NCBI GenBank assembly: GCA_963281255.1
Contig: OY725489.1
Location: forward strand, 1,736,001-1,800,000
Direction of reading: 5' to 3'
DNA: 64,000 bases
Source: Aphrocallistes beatrix
Taxonomy: Eukaryota; Porifera; Hexactinellida; Sceptrulophora; Aphrocallistidae
Part shown: piece after piece, positions 41,480-53,466 of the stretch
Position numbering within the stretch: position 1 is the first letter of the stretch
How the letters are laid out: the number at the start of each line of letters is the position of its first letter
Made by a program: the position numbers and the translations under genes
The notes under the pieces: model-generated
What the model was told of the DNA's origin: nothing
The model's input: only the letters and a program-made list of their open reading frames with translations
The model's database searches: none

Positions 41480-43036
41480 AATGATATGTTAAAATAATTC
41501 AATCCCAGATGATAAATATTATCACATTGTCTGAAATATCATCTCTTTAATCCTATCAATGATTAGGAACAAAGTTTCATATTTCAAGGACCTTAGAAAT
41601 AGAGTTGGTGATAGATAAAAATTAGAAAAGGCTTTAATTATCAGTGCATCATGGACATTGTCAATTGTATCGAATATTTTCAGATTGAAGGATAAGTTAA
41701 GAATTTTTCACGAGACTCGATGTGTCCTAAAAAGTGGTTCTAATAATTTGTTACTCGTTTTTTTTCTACTAGAAAGTATATTTTAAAAACATTATATTGA
41801 TATAAGTTTTATAAAATTGAGTAAATAATCCCAAAGTAGATGATCGGGAGCATTGTCACTGAATCCCCCAAAGCACCACTGCCTCCGACAGTAAGTAGTG
41901 ATGTCACATCGATATGCTACCTCTCTTTTTCTTGGATAAATACGCTTCTTAGCTAATTCACTAAATTTAATGACCCTTTTCCAAACGCCAATAATGTATC
42001 ATTGCTCGGGGTAGTTTTTTTAGTTTTTCAGCATTTCCTTATCTAATGAGACACATGCTCACTCCATTTCAAGATTCCTTATTTCATGTGAACTTCTTTA
42101 GGATTCAACATTTTAATTTGAATTGAGCTTTTTCTGTGGAGACACATTTTATATTATGCCTTATCTTTAATAAAATTCAGATATTTATTTCAATTTTTAA
42201 CAGGGATAATATCATTATAAACGCTGTGCACAGATTCAATGGCTATCAGGAGCAGTGTGGATGACGGCATGCGTGTATCTGGTTGATACCTCGAGTCAAC
42301 AGAAACGTGATTCAGGCGTGAATGCGGCTTCTCATTATTCTATTATCCTCTTGAACTCAACCCTCACTATTCAATCGCCAATACTCTTCTATTCATATTA
42401 TTCTGGATTGACTTATTGCTGCTATTATGGTCCAGTCAGGATTGGTATAAATACAGACTCTTCCAAGTATGATTGAAATTTACTATTTACAGCCTATTCT
42501 ACTGGTGGTCACTTGGTTCTCTTCCTGGATTTGATTTGATGCATACAATTATTACGACAATTGACGAAAAGTGTTTGGAATCTAATCGGTGAGTTATTCT
42601 TTACCTACATTTCTAACGATTCAATACCTGTTAATTACTGGATCAAACTAGTACGAGCTAATCCTGATACAATTTATCGCCAAGGCTATCATCACTACGT
42701 TTCACGAGTTCTAGTTTTTTTCCAAATGCATAATGTTTTGCGTACACAGATTTATATAACGGAAATGGCACATTACAGAGAACTCTCTAATCTGTACTTT
42801 GTCACAAATCATATTGAAACCAAAACTATATCTGCATCAATGACAATATTCTGAAAATTGTATAAATATATGATCAGAGAATATTTCTTAACTCTACTAC
42901 TCCATTTCTCCTTAGTAAGTGCATTACTCCTTAGTAACAGTAGAAGCAAGTATTGGTTACACACAGTGTCTAACTCTTTCTTCCACTTCCTCTCCTACAT
43001 CTGTTTCGTACATTTCTCAGAACACCAATCTCCGTC
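41480..43036. other. intergenic upstream of the 5-phosphatase gene
   Basis: AT-rich, with no supported gene or element ends seen. It may contain a non-coding first exon or promoter of the gene starting at 43037; nothing specific identifies one. Confidence 0.35.
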
Positions 43037-46000
43037 ATGGGCAATTCCTGTCTGCATCACCAGAATAAACCTGCTGTAGGCACAGGAACAGCAGCAGCCG
43101 TCCTGCCTAATATAAAGGTGGATGATCAAGGGAGTTCTGATTGTGACACGGACATTCAAATGTACTCTGACACGCAGTCTGGCTACACTCCCTCCGACCC
43201 CGCCTCCAGCCCCGGACTCCGGCTGCACCTCCCCAACGACTCAGACATGGACCTCCTAGAGCGAAGCGGGAGCGACCTCGGGGGGATCCGGATCTCTCCC
43301 CTCTCCGACTCCGTGATCGAGCGCCCTTCCCTCTTCAGCAAGAAGTTCGACGTGGACAGGAAGCTGGTCACTCAGACGAGCGAGCCGTTCTTGTGTGTGC
43401 CTGCCCGGGCTCGGCCGGACAAGCTGACGCACCGGTCTTCGGACTCACGCGTGGGGGCGCATCGGCACAAGTTCGAGAGGCTGCAGTCCTGCTCCATCTT
43501 CCACTCGCGAGGCCTCGAGCACAGTCCTCTCTCCAGCCTGCCCATCGCGTCCACCCCGCTCCCCGAGCTGTCCACCCCCATCAACTCCTCCGTCGTCACC
43601 TCCATCCTGGCCACGCGGGAGGACGAGTTCATCTGGAAGGACAACCTCTCCATATTCTGCACCACCTGGAATTGCCACGGGAAGGTAAGTAACTATGACA
43701 CCGCCTACTTATTTCGAATTCGGCACGAACTCAGTTCACCAGATTTATATCTGCTCTCACTGTTCGAATGGGAGACTTGATTCATTTACATAGCCGTGCT
43801 GTATGGAAAAGTGTCACAGACATGGTTTTATTGACAGCCATTAAGCTAAAACAACCATTGAGGAAACATTAAGAAAAAGTACCAACAGCTAATCAAAAAG
43901 TAAGCAATGGCCTGGCATTTTTCATACCAATACTATGCAATGCCTATCTAACCGTGCATACAGTAGTTGGCTATTTAGGTATGTACTACTTTCAGATCTT
44001 GGCCACATAATCAATAAAACAGGACTATAACCACCAATGTTGATATGTCGAGCTTTTACTTGTTCGTAATAAACTGCTTGTCCTGTTCAGATCCCGTTAC
44101 AGTCAGAGCTAGAGCGCTCCTGGCTACACTCCTGCCCCACAGCGCCGGACATCTTCGCGATCGGGCTGCAGGAGATAGACACGGGCTACGAGGTGCTAAT
44201 ACTGAACGAGTCCTCCAACCAGATCAGCTGGGAGAAGACGGTCTCTTCCGTGCTGAACAAGCTCGGGAGCTACGTCATCCTCCGCAGCGTGAGGCTCTCC
44301 TCCATGTTCCTCATGCTGTTCGTGAAGGAGGGGCTGACCCGGCACATCAAGGAGACAGCCGACCAGACTATCTCCACTGGGATCGGAGGCATCCTCGCTA
44401 ACAAGGGAGGCGTAGGTGAGATAGTCTTACGAGCATCTAACTCTCTCACTTCAAATATTCATGCACATAGCCGCTAAGTGTGGGTACCTGGGGGGCAGGT
44501 TTGGAGCCTGTGGGGGGCCGTGGTGCCGGTAGTGGAGCAGTGGGGGAAGCTGTGGTATGGCAGGACTTCACACAAACTTAGATAGGTTACAACTAAACCC
44601 CAAAATTATGTTAATTGGGTCTACATATATACCCCAATTACATTTTTATTCCACTATAGTCCGAGATTTTATTTTCCCTTGGTGACAACAATAGCTGTAT
44701 ATCGATATTTGAGCGTCTAAGATTAAAAATTTTTTCTGGGGAGCAATCCCACCAGACTTCTCCTTACCGTCGCTCGCTCTAGGCCACCCCAGGTTTAATT
44801 TTATTTTCTAAAGCTTGCCGCCTATGTATATACGTATATGCGTATTGCATGCTAGTTAATTTCCAATGTCAGAATAACTTCACCATTTAGATACGATTTG
44901 ATCGCTCTATAATGTGGATATTCATGGCTTAAAACAAAATAATATGTTCAGTTTTCACACCTCTGTTTGTTTTTTTAGAGACTAGAACTGCACTGCTTGT
45001 CTGTCGAGGATATTTTATAAATTATCAAGCGAAACTGAGTTTTATTAATTGCCAGAAATCGTAAGAGACAAAAAACAAGTTCGTCGTAATTCTAATTGAT
45101 TTATTCTTTTCAAGTTTGGCTAAATATCCATGATAATGATTGCTATCATTGTCAGCATTTCTCCATTTCAGTCAACACTGTCATAGGAATTGGTTATAAA
45201 ATGTTATTATTAGAACACATCACGCGTTTCTATTCTAGCTCCCGTGTGGTTGAGACATGCCAAACAATTCTCGATATAATTTAATCAGGTCTTTCTCTTC
45301 AGTTAATTAAGTGCGTGTCTGATCTCTCAATTCCCCCACTTCTTCCTAATCTAATTATCCCACTTAACCATCTGTCTTTCCTGCCCCAATCCAAATCTCA
45401 TTCTTACACTGTCCTACACATCATACGTGTCATTCCGAAACCAGTGTGTAGTTTCCTCTGTTGCTAATTGGAATGACATGAAAGGCAGAATCAGCTCATA
45501 CGCCGTGTAATGGATATGTGTAATATATATCTGTTTATTTAAATATGAATCCTTAGGACTTTTACTGATTTGTTGAAAGAAATTTTTTGACTAAATCAGT
45601 GTGACGCGTCATTGAATATAATCCGACTAGGATGTAGAAACATCACCGTATGATTGTGTGATCCAATAAAGTTACTGAATATGCTAAGCTCTTAGCGTAA
45701 GTCTCTGACCTCCATTCAAGCTGTGCGTGGAGTGATGTTATGATAACTACGTGTGTGGTCAGCTTCGTATTGCATGGAGCGATGTGATAATAAGCATGCA
45801 CCTAGGTATCCGATTCCAGATTCATGACAGCACTCTCTGCTTCGTCAATTCTCACTTCTCTGCACACGCGACTGAGACTGAGAAGCGGAACTCCGAGTAC
45901 AAGGAGATCCTGACTGACATGCTCTTCCAGATCGAGGACCGCACCATTCCTCTCCTCAGCCACAACATCGTCTTCTGGTTCGGAGACCTCAACTACAGGT

Positions 46001-48216
46001 TCGACGTGAACGACGCCTTCACCTACCAAGACGTGATTCGCCACTGCCAGTCCAACGACCTCGCCGCTCTGAAGCAGCACGACCAGTTCACGCAGATCCA
46101 CAAGAAGGAGGAAATATTCGGAGAGTTCCAAGAAGGAAATATCACCTTCCCCCCAACTTACAAATACGACCCCGGTGAGTAGGTTAGATAACTAGATAAC
46201 TAGTTAGACGTACTGCAATGCAAATGTTCATGACTACTCTACTTCTAGACAGAAAGGAATAATCTATAATCTTGAAAGATACGCAGTAATTGCTTCATTG
46301 ATCGTGCAGGATTGCTTTGGCAATTAGTGCTATCATATAACGTTCGTTCCATTGTTCACATTTAGTGTTCAATGATTGAACTGTATTTGTGATGAACTAG
46401 ACTAGAGTAGTACATGGTCACCTGACTTTATTGATGTTAAAGGTCATTCTTTAGAATTTAGTTATAGAATCGGTTTCCGGTGTTTAATTTTGATGGATTC
46501 GAGTCTTACAATCAATTTCCCAAAAGAATCTACCGATCATCAATGACAAGTTGATCTTAATGAATAATACATTTCTGTATGTCTCTCAGCGCTGATGCCA
46601 TGCTTTGAGTATTAAAATACGAATATTATTGAGATATTTGGAGTGAAGATTTTTCATGAGAAAAAATGTTACTCAACTCACTGTACTATCTTACTCAGAG
46701 CATTTTTCTGGATATCATACTTGTATATTATGAATATCTCACACGTCCATAGACACAACTAGGGTCATTTAAGAGGGCATACTAAATGCCCACTTAGTTT
46801 GGTGAGTTCCCAGTACTATTAATCAGCATATAAAACAAAGTGTGTATAGGGTCGTACGCCTGCTAGGAATTATGTCACCCTACACTTAATGAGACAGCTC
46901 ACGTGATCGTGTGAATGATTAATAACATTTGCCTCCACACCTCTGTAGGCACGAACAACTGGGACTCGAGTGCTAAGAAGCGCTGTCCTGCCTGGTGCGA
47001 CCGCATCCTGTGGAGGGGGGAAGAGGTAGAGCAGCTCTCCTACTCCATCCACCTGGACATCCTGCCCTCAGACCACAAGCCCGTGTCTGCCCTCTTCCGC
47101 ACAGGAATCCGCGGTGTGGACAAGAAGAAGCTGGACAAGATCGGAGAAGAGGTGTGGGAGCAGGTAGCACAGCGGCCATGCCATGTCGTCCCGAGGGTAC
47201 AAGCAAATCCCTCCGTTGTCAAGTTCGAAGATCTTCAGTTCCATGAGCAAGTCACCAAAACAGTGACAATCACCAACACCAGTGCCATCCCGGTCAAAAT
47301 CTCCTTCGTCCCCCCCAAGGGCGAGAAATCCCTGGCCTCTCCCTACCTCAAGATCTGCCCCCTCAGCTACCTGCTGCTGGCACACTCCACCGTCGACGTG
47401 TCGCTCACCATCATGGTGGGGCTGGAGACCATCCCGCTCATTTCGAAGGGACATTTCGTGATCGAGCTGATGCTCGTGCTGCATGTGGAGGGCGGCATTG
47501 ACCATTACATCTACGTGACGGGGAACTACCTGCCGTCTAGCTTCGGGGTGTCGCTAGAAATGCTCACACAGAAGACCGATGCGTTCCGGAGACTCTCCAC
47601 CTTCGACATGAGCCGGGGCCTGGTGAGTCAGAGGTCGCAGCGCAATTCCGTGCCCAAGGAGCTGCGCTTGATTCTGGAGTACCTGCACTCCCAGGCCCTC
47701 GGCACCAAGGACCTGTTCATGACGCAGGGCCTGAAGAGCGAGATGAGGCTCATCCGAGAGGCGCTGAGCAAGGAGAGCAAGAAGCTCCCTAAACTCAAGA
47801 GCGTGCACTCGGCTGCCGACTTCCTGATCACCTTTCTCATGGCGTTGGATGATCCCGTCATTCCGTGCGAGTTCCACTCTCAGTGCATCGAGGCTGCTGA
47901 AGACTTCCAGACTGCCAGTATCCTCATTGAGACGCTACCCACCGTCCATTCCACCACATTCAAATACCTGATCGCCTTCCTGAAGGAACTGCTCAGGAAC
48001 TCTAAAGCGAACAGACTCACTTCTCTATACTTAGCTTCCATATTTGCACTGTGCATGCTGCGTCCCAGAATATTGTACAAAGATAATGGGAAACTGGAAA
48101 AGAATGATTTGAGGGGTGGAACCAAGATACATAGACTCAAAAGCTCTTTTCTGGAACTTTTTCTCGTCAACCATTATAAACTTGACAACTATTTCCCTAC
48201 CCCCTTGACATTGTAG
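43037..48216 (+). CDS. OCRL: OCRL/INPP5B-type inositol polyphosphate 5-phosphatase
   Basis: Four exons: 43037-43684, 44091-44415, 45806-46174, 46949-48216 (2610 nt, 869 residues), GT-AG with consistent phases. The phosphatase domain begins near FCTTWNCHGK (~207-216) and continues with FAIGLQEID, ILANKGGVG, CFVNSHFSAH, FWFGDLNYR, CPAWCDRILW (~460-469) and PSDHKPVSAL. These are the metal- and phosphate-binding motifs of type II 5-phosphatases acting on PI(4,5)P2. Residues ~520-640 match the ASH domain (TVTITNTSAIPVKISF). Residues ~665-869 match a RhoGAP-like domain without an Arg finger (KDLFMTQGLKSE), as in OCRL, which binds Rab and Rac/Cdc42. The N-terminus MGNSC is a candidate myristoylation/palmitoylation site in place of the PH domain. 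OCRL and INPP5B cannot be separated; invertebrates usually have one. Confidence 0.93.
44480..44830. repeat. dispersed repeat in the 5-phosphatase gene's second intron
   Basis: AGTGGGGGAAGCTGTGGTATG, TGGTGACAACAATAGCTGTAT and TTACCGTCGCTCGCTCT match the inverse strand of 57058-57755. A third trace is at 21095-21240. No ends or coding were found. Confidence 0.65.
44831..45805. other. remainder of second intron of the 5-phosphatase gene
   Basis: AT-rich intronic DNA; no further element recognised. The final bases before 45806 are a CACCTAG acceptor. Confidence 0.5.
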
Positions 48217-49066
48217 TCATTACATCTCTGAAATCTGAGCCAAGTTCTACTACCTCACTGAGAACTTGGTGTAAATTTCACTATGATTCAGCTTTATATT
48301 TTACTTATTTGTGTTGATAACAAATTAACTCTTTAACATTAAATTACCTTATTTCGTAACTCCAGTGCAAGACGGGACTGGACATCTGACTTTCTGGAGA
48401 ATGCCAGATGTCCCGCGTGAGAGGTGTGTGGTATATATGTAGTCTCATTCAATGAACAATGCACGTAATTGTGCGGGTTAAGACTTCACGAATAGAGTGT
48501 TCTAGAAAGTACTCTTTTCATAGCATAGATTCTTTACACTTATAGTTTCAAAATTTAAGAAGTAAATTGCGTGGGGATTCCCTCAGAATTTCGCAATAAT
48601 TTGATCTAAAAAGTGGTCCCTAACAATCTGTAACGAGCGTTACCTGAGGCCTAGTCACTATCAATCTTCCTTGTTTTCGTTTGCTCACCAAATAAGTCTC
48701 CTGCTTTTCTTACTTGAAAGCAAGCATCCTACACTATCTGGTGCTAAAACAGAGTTTGCTTGGTCTAGTAGTTCCAGTTTTCATCCTTCTCTCTTGCGTG
48801 TTTTGTTCGCAACAAACGACGAATCCTCTACATCATATGTTACATTTCATTCTCGACTGAGAATTAATTTTAGAGGGAATACATTATTTCTAACATTAGA
48901 ATAGGAAATCTGCATATTTAATTACACAACATTATATTTCCATGATGTTGCAGAATGAAGATACTAGCATAAACTATGATAAGAGGAACAATAAATATTG
49001 TGGTTTGATTAGTTTATAATTCAGATACATGCGAGAATAGATATCGTTAGGATGTGATAGTGTGCA
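48217..49066. other. intergenic after the 5-phosphatase gene
   Basis: Includes a short inverted pair, ACATCTGACTTTCTGGAGAA-TGCCAGATGT, near 48385-48415. No gene or clear element. Confidence 0.35.
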
Positions 49067-49294
49067 CAGGCCTCTCAACTCTCACGATCTCGTCGTGTGT
49101 CACTCGATTTCGGGTAAAATGTCACGATCTCACTACAGACCCCCCAAGTCTCACGATTTGCGAACTCTGTCAGGTTGAGAGTCTTGATCTGATACGATTG
49201 TGTCTTACAAATAATCATTTTATAATGTCTCACGACAAAATTGTGAGATTTATGAAATCTCACAATTTCGAGCCCTCGCAGGTTGAAAGCCCTG
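49067..49294. mobile_element. TCACGATCTCGTCGTG-type element, uninterrupted copy
   Basis: CAGGCCTCTCAACTCTCACG and the inverse of CAGGGCTTTCAACC. Flanks TGTGCA and TATGCA (5 of 6) agree with the 6-bp duplication seen at 27233-29110. It shows the sequence expected before the protease-bearing element entered the other copy. Confidence 0.7.
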
Positions 49295-49915
49295 TATGCA
49301 ATGACCTAATTTGGATATACAAACATAGGTGACTCTACACTCAGTAGGTACTATTCATAGCTTTCTTTACAAATGTGTTTTGGTGAATTGTTTAGTATAA
49401 ACATTGTCAAACGCGTGAGAATGCAATTTGCAATTCTTCCCGTATGCGACGAAAATATTTTTTTACCTACACAATACGTGATATCCCATTCATGAATGGC
49501 TGGTGCTTTTGAAATATACTTGCAGTGCACTTCTTCTTTAATGCTCTGCTGTTTTGTTCCAATATACTTGTCTGGAAATACAGTTGGGACAAAACAATAA
49601 TTGATCGCTTCGCTGCAACACAGATTCGGTACCGTACTAGTTTTGTTAGTTCCATAATAATGTATTAGTACCATAAATACAGTTGAAATCGAGGGTTTTT
49701 TGACACCGGGGTTTTTTTGTCATAAAATCTTTGTATAAATTGTTTCATTCATCCAGTAGTTTCATTGTATAATTTTCGGATTATTTTGACTCTCGTTTTT
49801 TTGTCTATCGGTTTTTTGTCGCCTAGAAAGTGTAATCAAATGGACAAAAAAAACGATTTCGACTATAAATGCATCTTAATTAACTGACTAATGATAGTTC
49901 AATCTAGCAGGGCAG

Positions 49916-50680
49916 ATGGCTGGCAAATTACTCCTGGACAAAGTCGCAATAGTCACTGGCTCTACGAAGGGGATAGGATTCGCGATTGCGAAGAAGTTGG
50001 CTCGGGAAGGAGCTTCTGTCGTCATCAGCAGTAGGCGGCAGGAGAACGTAGATTCCGCAGTGGCAGAGTTCAAAAGGGAGAACCTGCCTCACCTAGGGAT
50101 AGCCTGCCATGTTGCAAAGGAAGGAGATAGAAAGAATCTCGTGCACCAAACTGTGGCCAAGTTCGGAAAGATTGACATCCTGGTGTCTAACGTGGCTGTA
50201 AGTCCTCATTTCGGAAATATAATCGATGCTTCTGAGAAACAAATTGACAAGATATTCGACACAAATGTTAAAAGTTCCTTTCTGATAGCAAGGGACTGCC
50301 ATCCGTACCTTAAGGCTAGCAAAGGCAATATCATCTTCGTGTCATCCGTTGGAGCGTATCTCCCCTTCCAAGGAATCGGCTGGTACTCGATCAGTAAGAC
50401 TTCCCTCGTTGCGCTGACTCGCGTGCTGGCCAAGGAGCTGGGCGGTGACGGCGTCAGGGTTAACTGCATTGCTCCTGGAGTTATCAGGACGGACTTCAGT
50501 AAGGCCCTGACTGAGAGCCAGGAGGCGGTGAGCAGGATGATGGAGCAGATCCCGCTGGGGAGGCTGGGCGAGGCAGAGGACTGCGCTGGAGCTGTGGTGT
50601 TCCTCGCCTCTGAAGACCTGTCCAGCTACGTGACCGGAGAATGCATCTCCATGACTGGAGGAATGCAATCCAGACTCTAA
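49916..50680 (+). CDS. DHRS4: DHRS4-like peroxisomal short-chain dehydrogenase/reductase
   Basis: Intronless, 254 residues. TGSTKGIG (14-21) is the NADP(H)-binding loop. Asn117, Ser143, Tyr157 and Lys161 (YSISK) form the classical SDR catalytic set. SNVAVSPHFG occupies the family's SNAAVNPxxG position, with Val in place of Ala. IAPGVIRTDFSKAL and GRLGEAEDCAGAVVFLASED follow as in DHRS4, ending YVTGECISMTGGMQ. The C-terminal tripeptide SRL is a PTS1 peroxisomal signal, as in vertebrate DHRS4, which reduces retinal and other carbonyls with NADPH. The ATG at 49916 gives the usual length. GC content is higher than in the surroundings. Confidence 0.93.
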   Translation: MAGKLLLDKVAIVTGSTKGIGFAIAKKLAREGASVVISSRRQENVDSAVAEFKRENLPHLGIACHVAKEGDRKNLVHQTVAKFGKIDILVSNVAVSPHFGNIIDASEKQIDKIFDTNVKSSFLIARDCHPYLKASKGNIIFVSSVGAYLPFQGIGWYSISKTSLVALTRVLAKELGGDGVRVNCIAPGVIRTDFSKALTESQEAVSRMMEQIPLGRLGEAEDCAGAVVFLASEDLSSYVTGECISMTGGMQSRL

Positions 50681-51131
50681 TCGCATCTTAGATATTCTCA
50701 GGTGAAGGGATGTTGTATATTACTATGTTTCTTAGGATTTTGGTAATGAGCGAACTTTCTGTTATGCATCTTGTTAAATTATAGTTTCGAGTTTATTATT
50801 AATACATATCTAACATATTTAGTTTCAAGTGTCTAATTTTATGGAGGAACGAACGCAGCAATCCCTTAAAGGATAATAAAAAATTGGTCGAATCGACAGG
50901 TGTACGTAGAACATAGTAGACTTTCGTAAGAACACGGATAAAGGAACTCCGTACTATTGCATTTAATTCCAGCCAGTCTCTTTGGTACATACATCCTACA
51001 ATCATTCTGGTTAGTTCCTGATAAGACAGACGTATGCATTCCTATTTCAATCTTCTATGCGCTCCTTTAAAAAACCTTCTGAATAAAATTATTTGGAAAA
51101 TAATGTATTATACATTGAAATTTATTCCAAA

Positions 51132-51264
51132 CAAGCACGCTTCGCTTGCTTGTTTGCTACATGCCAATTTTCGTATTTCTACGACTTGCCAATTCTTCAA
51201 TCAATTCGGACAAACAAACAAACAAACAAAAACAAACAAAATCCTAGCATTTTAATATATAAGA
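51132..51264 (-). mobile_element. 133-bp Helitron-like family B deletion derivative
   Basis: 3' hairpin CAAGCACGCTTCGCTTGCTTG at one end, directly followed by the family B 5' side (GCCAATTCTTCAATCAATTC, (CAAA)n) and TATATAAGA at the other. Almost the entire body is deleted. Confidence 0.7.
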
Positions 51265-51478
51265 TTTCTCATCAAGATAGAAAAGTGGAATATTTGAATA
51301 TTAAGTGATCTACATATTCGAGTGTCATTATTTTTATTAGGGCACTTCATAATTTCCATTTAAACTAAAATTTAATTTCAGAAAATTTTAAGATATCAGA
51401 GAATTGTGTGACAAACTTTAATGCTCTGGTTATCAAGTTTGGAACACTAGCCTCGTGGCAGTTTGATCGGGGAGGTTG

Positions 51479-52687
51479 ATGATGGCGGAGAGTTGTAATG
51501 ATGAACAAGAGGAACAGACTCAATCACAGCTTCTCAATACGTTCAATTTAAATTTGACTAAAATAATCGCAGTGAAGAGTCCCTGCATCGTGGAGAACAT
51601 GGATAAGTACCTTGCAATGCTGGGAAGCAGAGAGGAGAGGGATGAGATTTTTGAAAACAGAGAGGATAAGTTGCCATTTAGATTCCGTCCAGAAGACTCC
51701 CACTCCAAACCTGCGTTTGCGGATCCTCTCAAGTGTTCCGCGATAGTGATTAAAGTCCGAGTCCCAAAGTCCGCTAGAAGCGCTGAGTGTAGGATTGAGT
51801 GCTTGGGGGTTGTGCAGACTATGTACAAATACAAGCGTCCCTTTGATTACCAATTCCTTTCCCCCGCCCTACACCCTCTCCCCTCTCAGTATCCACTAGA
51901 CCAGTTCAGTCCGCACCACAACGTTATCGACAGTGTGCAGTTGAAAGGAGACATGCCACTCTTCGTTCTCCCTTCTTCCAACCCTCGCCTTGACTGGGCT
52001 AGTCTCTCTTTCAAACCCACCGAGAAGGAATCGAGTGGTCGGGTTAGGACGTTCGAATTCGTGTACGGCATTCCGTTTGAGGAACCTAGCGTGCCCACTG
52101 TCCCGAGGAAACAGGTCCAGGCGAAAGCCTACCTCTTGCCGATGTTGGAGGCGCTTTTTCAAGAGAGGCCCATCTGGAGTCGTGTGGCACTGAACTGCAG
52201 AACCGGTGCTGACCCGGGGAGTTTGAGATCTGCGCTGTCCACGCTCGCCTACCACTTCTCAAGTGGTCCGTGGAAGTACAACTGGATCAAGTTTGGAGTG
52301 GACCCTCGGGAGCATCCCAAGTACAAGTGGTACCAGGTTGTGGAGTGCAGAATTACTAAACTGAGACGCGCCCGGTCCAAAGCTCTCCAGATCAGTGACT
52401 ACAGCTTCGCCAGCAGCATAACAGAGGAGGAGTTCTCTAGAGGCACAGCCTGTAGCAGGACCTTACCGGAGTATATGACCAACCCCAAATCCTACATCCT
52501 ATCCCTTGAGACCACCCCCGATTCTGCCCGTCTCTCTTATCAGCTCATTGATATTGAACTGGACTCTGTAAGAGATTTAATCTCCTCTACAGACGGAGAG
52601 GAAACCGTATGTACCAAAGAGACTGGATGGTTCTCTGCTAAGGTGTATGAGCAGATAAAGACGGTTATCAGAGAGCTGTTCGATTGA
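51479..52687 (+). CDS. GTF3C5: general transcription factor 3C subunit 5 (TFIIIC63)
   Basis: Intronless, 402 residues from the first ATG (51479; the next codon is also ATG). The N-terminal half matches the triple-barrel/dimerisation region: KSPCIVENMDKYLAMLG, then LPFRFRPEDSHSKPAFADP. The second half matches the winged-helix/DNA-binding part: LFQERPIWSRVALNCRT, STLAYHFSSGPWKYNWIKFG, VDPREHPKYKWYQVVECRI. This order is diagnostic for TFIIIC tau95/GTF3C5, which with GTF3C3 and other subunits recognises the A box of tRNA genes for RNA polymerase III. The acidic C-terminal tail of longer homologues is short here. A TTG one codon upstream (51476) is not a likely start. Confidence 0.9.
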   Translation: MMAESCNDEQEEQTQSQLLNTFNLNLTKIIAVKSPCIVENMDKYLAMLGSREERDEIFENREDKLPFRFRPEDSHSKPAFADPLKCSAIVIKVRVPKSARSAECRIECLGVVQTMYKYKRPFDYQFLSPALHPLPSQYPLDQFSPHHNVIDSVQLKGDMPLFVLPSSNPRLDWASLSFKPTEKESSGRVRTFEFVYGIPFEEPSVPTVPRKQVQAKAYLLPMLEALFQERPIWSRVALNCRTGADPGSLRSALSTLAYHFSSGPWKYNWIKFGVDPREHPKYKWYQVVECRITKLRRARSKALQISDYSFASSITEEEFSRGTACSRTLPEYMTNPKSYILSLETTPDSARLSYQLIDIELDSVRDLISSTDGEETVCTKETGWFSAKVYEQIKTVIRELFD

Positions 52688-52924
52688 GATAGTCTAGATA
52701 TATTTTTAATATTATACCAAATTACTCATTTATCAGGAAGTTAGAGTTTGCATATATGTCAAAATTAAGGTAGGGACACTTCTATAAAATAAACACAGTT
52801 CCTAGATAGATAAATAAGACATTTGAGTCAACTACACCATTCACTAGACTCACTTTACAGGAGACTCATGTTCACTGTTTTTTTCAGAGTTGGAACGTTA
52901 AAATAGCTAGACTGTTTATATGTA

Positions 52925-53060
52925 CTCAGGGGTGGTCTCTGGAATTTTCTAAGCCGGGGCCAAAGAAAAAGAAAAAACTCCGGGACCCTTACTATGATTT
53001 TGGCTTAGCAAATGCCCCGGATGCCCCCCCCCCCCCTGGGACCGCCCCCGTATGTACTAT
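52925..53060. repeat. GC-rich dispersed repeat fragment
   Basis: GGGGTGGTCTCTGGAATTTTC, AAGAAAAAGAAAAAACTCCGG and a run of C (53021-53037) occur in an otherwise AT-rich gap; CCGGGGCC and GGGACCGCCCCC suggest repeat ends. Element type unknown. Confidence 0.3.
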
Positions 53061-53466
53061 TTTGTATCATATTTTTTTTCATATTGCACAATATGTATCC
53101 CTCCATAAATGGACACCCACTTTCAGGGAAATCCTCTTCCCACTGCCGATAAAACATTCGGCCATGGTTTATGAAGTAGACTGCTCAATTGTAACGATTT
53201 ACAACTAGCAGTCTACTGGTATCTTTTAGAAATAATGATAATTGTGCGTTAGCACGATTTGTTAGTTTTTGTAAAAAGTGCTAAACTGGAAACTTTACCT
53301 TATGTCCAATTCCAATTCTAAAAATGAATTTTTATTCAAATCTTACAAATCTCGTTCATCTGGTCCAACATCCATGGTACTAGGCTACGTAGTATATACA
53401 AACAAATACTGTCTTATTAATTAATATATCCACTCAAATTTATTACTACAAATTTACTATTTATTA

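Noticed and set aside
43393-43692. Second-frame protein in exon 1 of the 5-phosphatase gene
   Set aside because: A GC-rich shadow of the real frame, which continues across splice junctions into the phosphatase domain; the same holds for other frames at 46973-47877 and 50342-50686.
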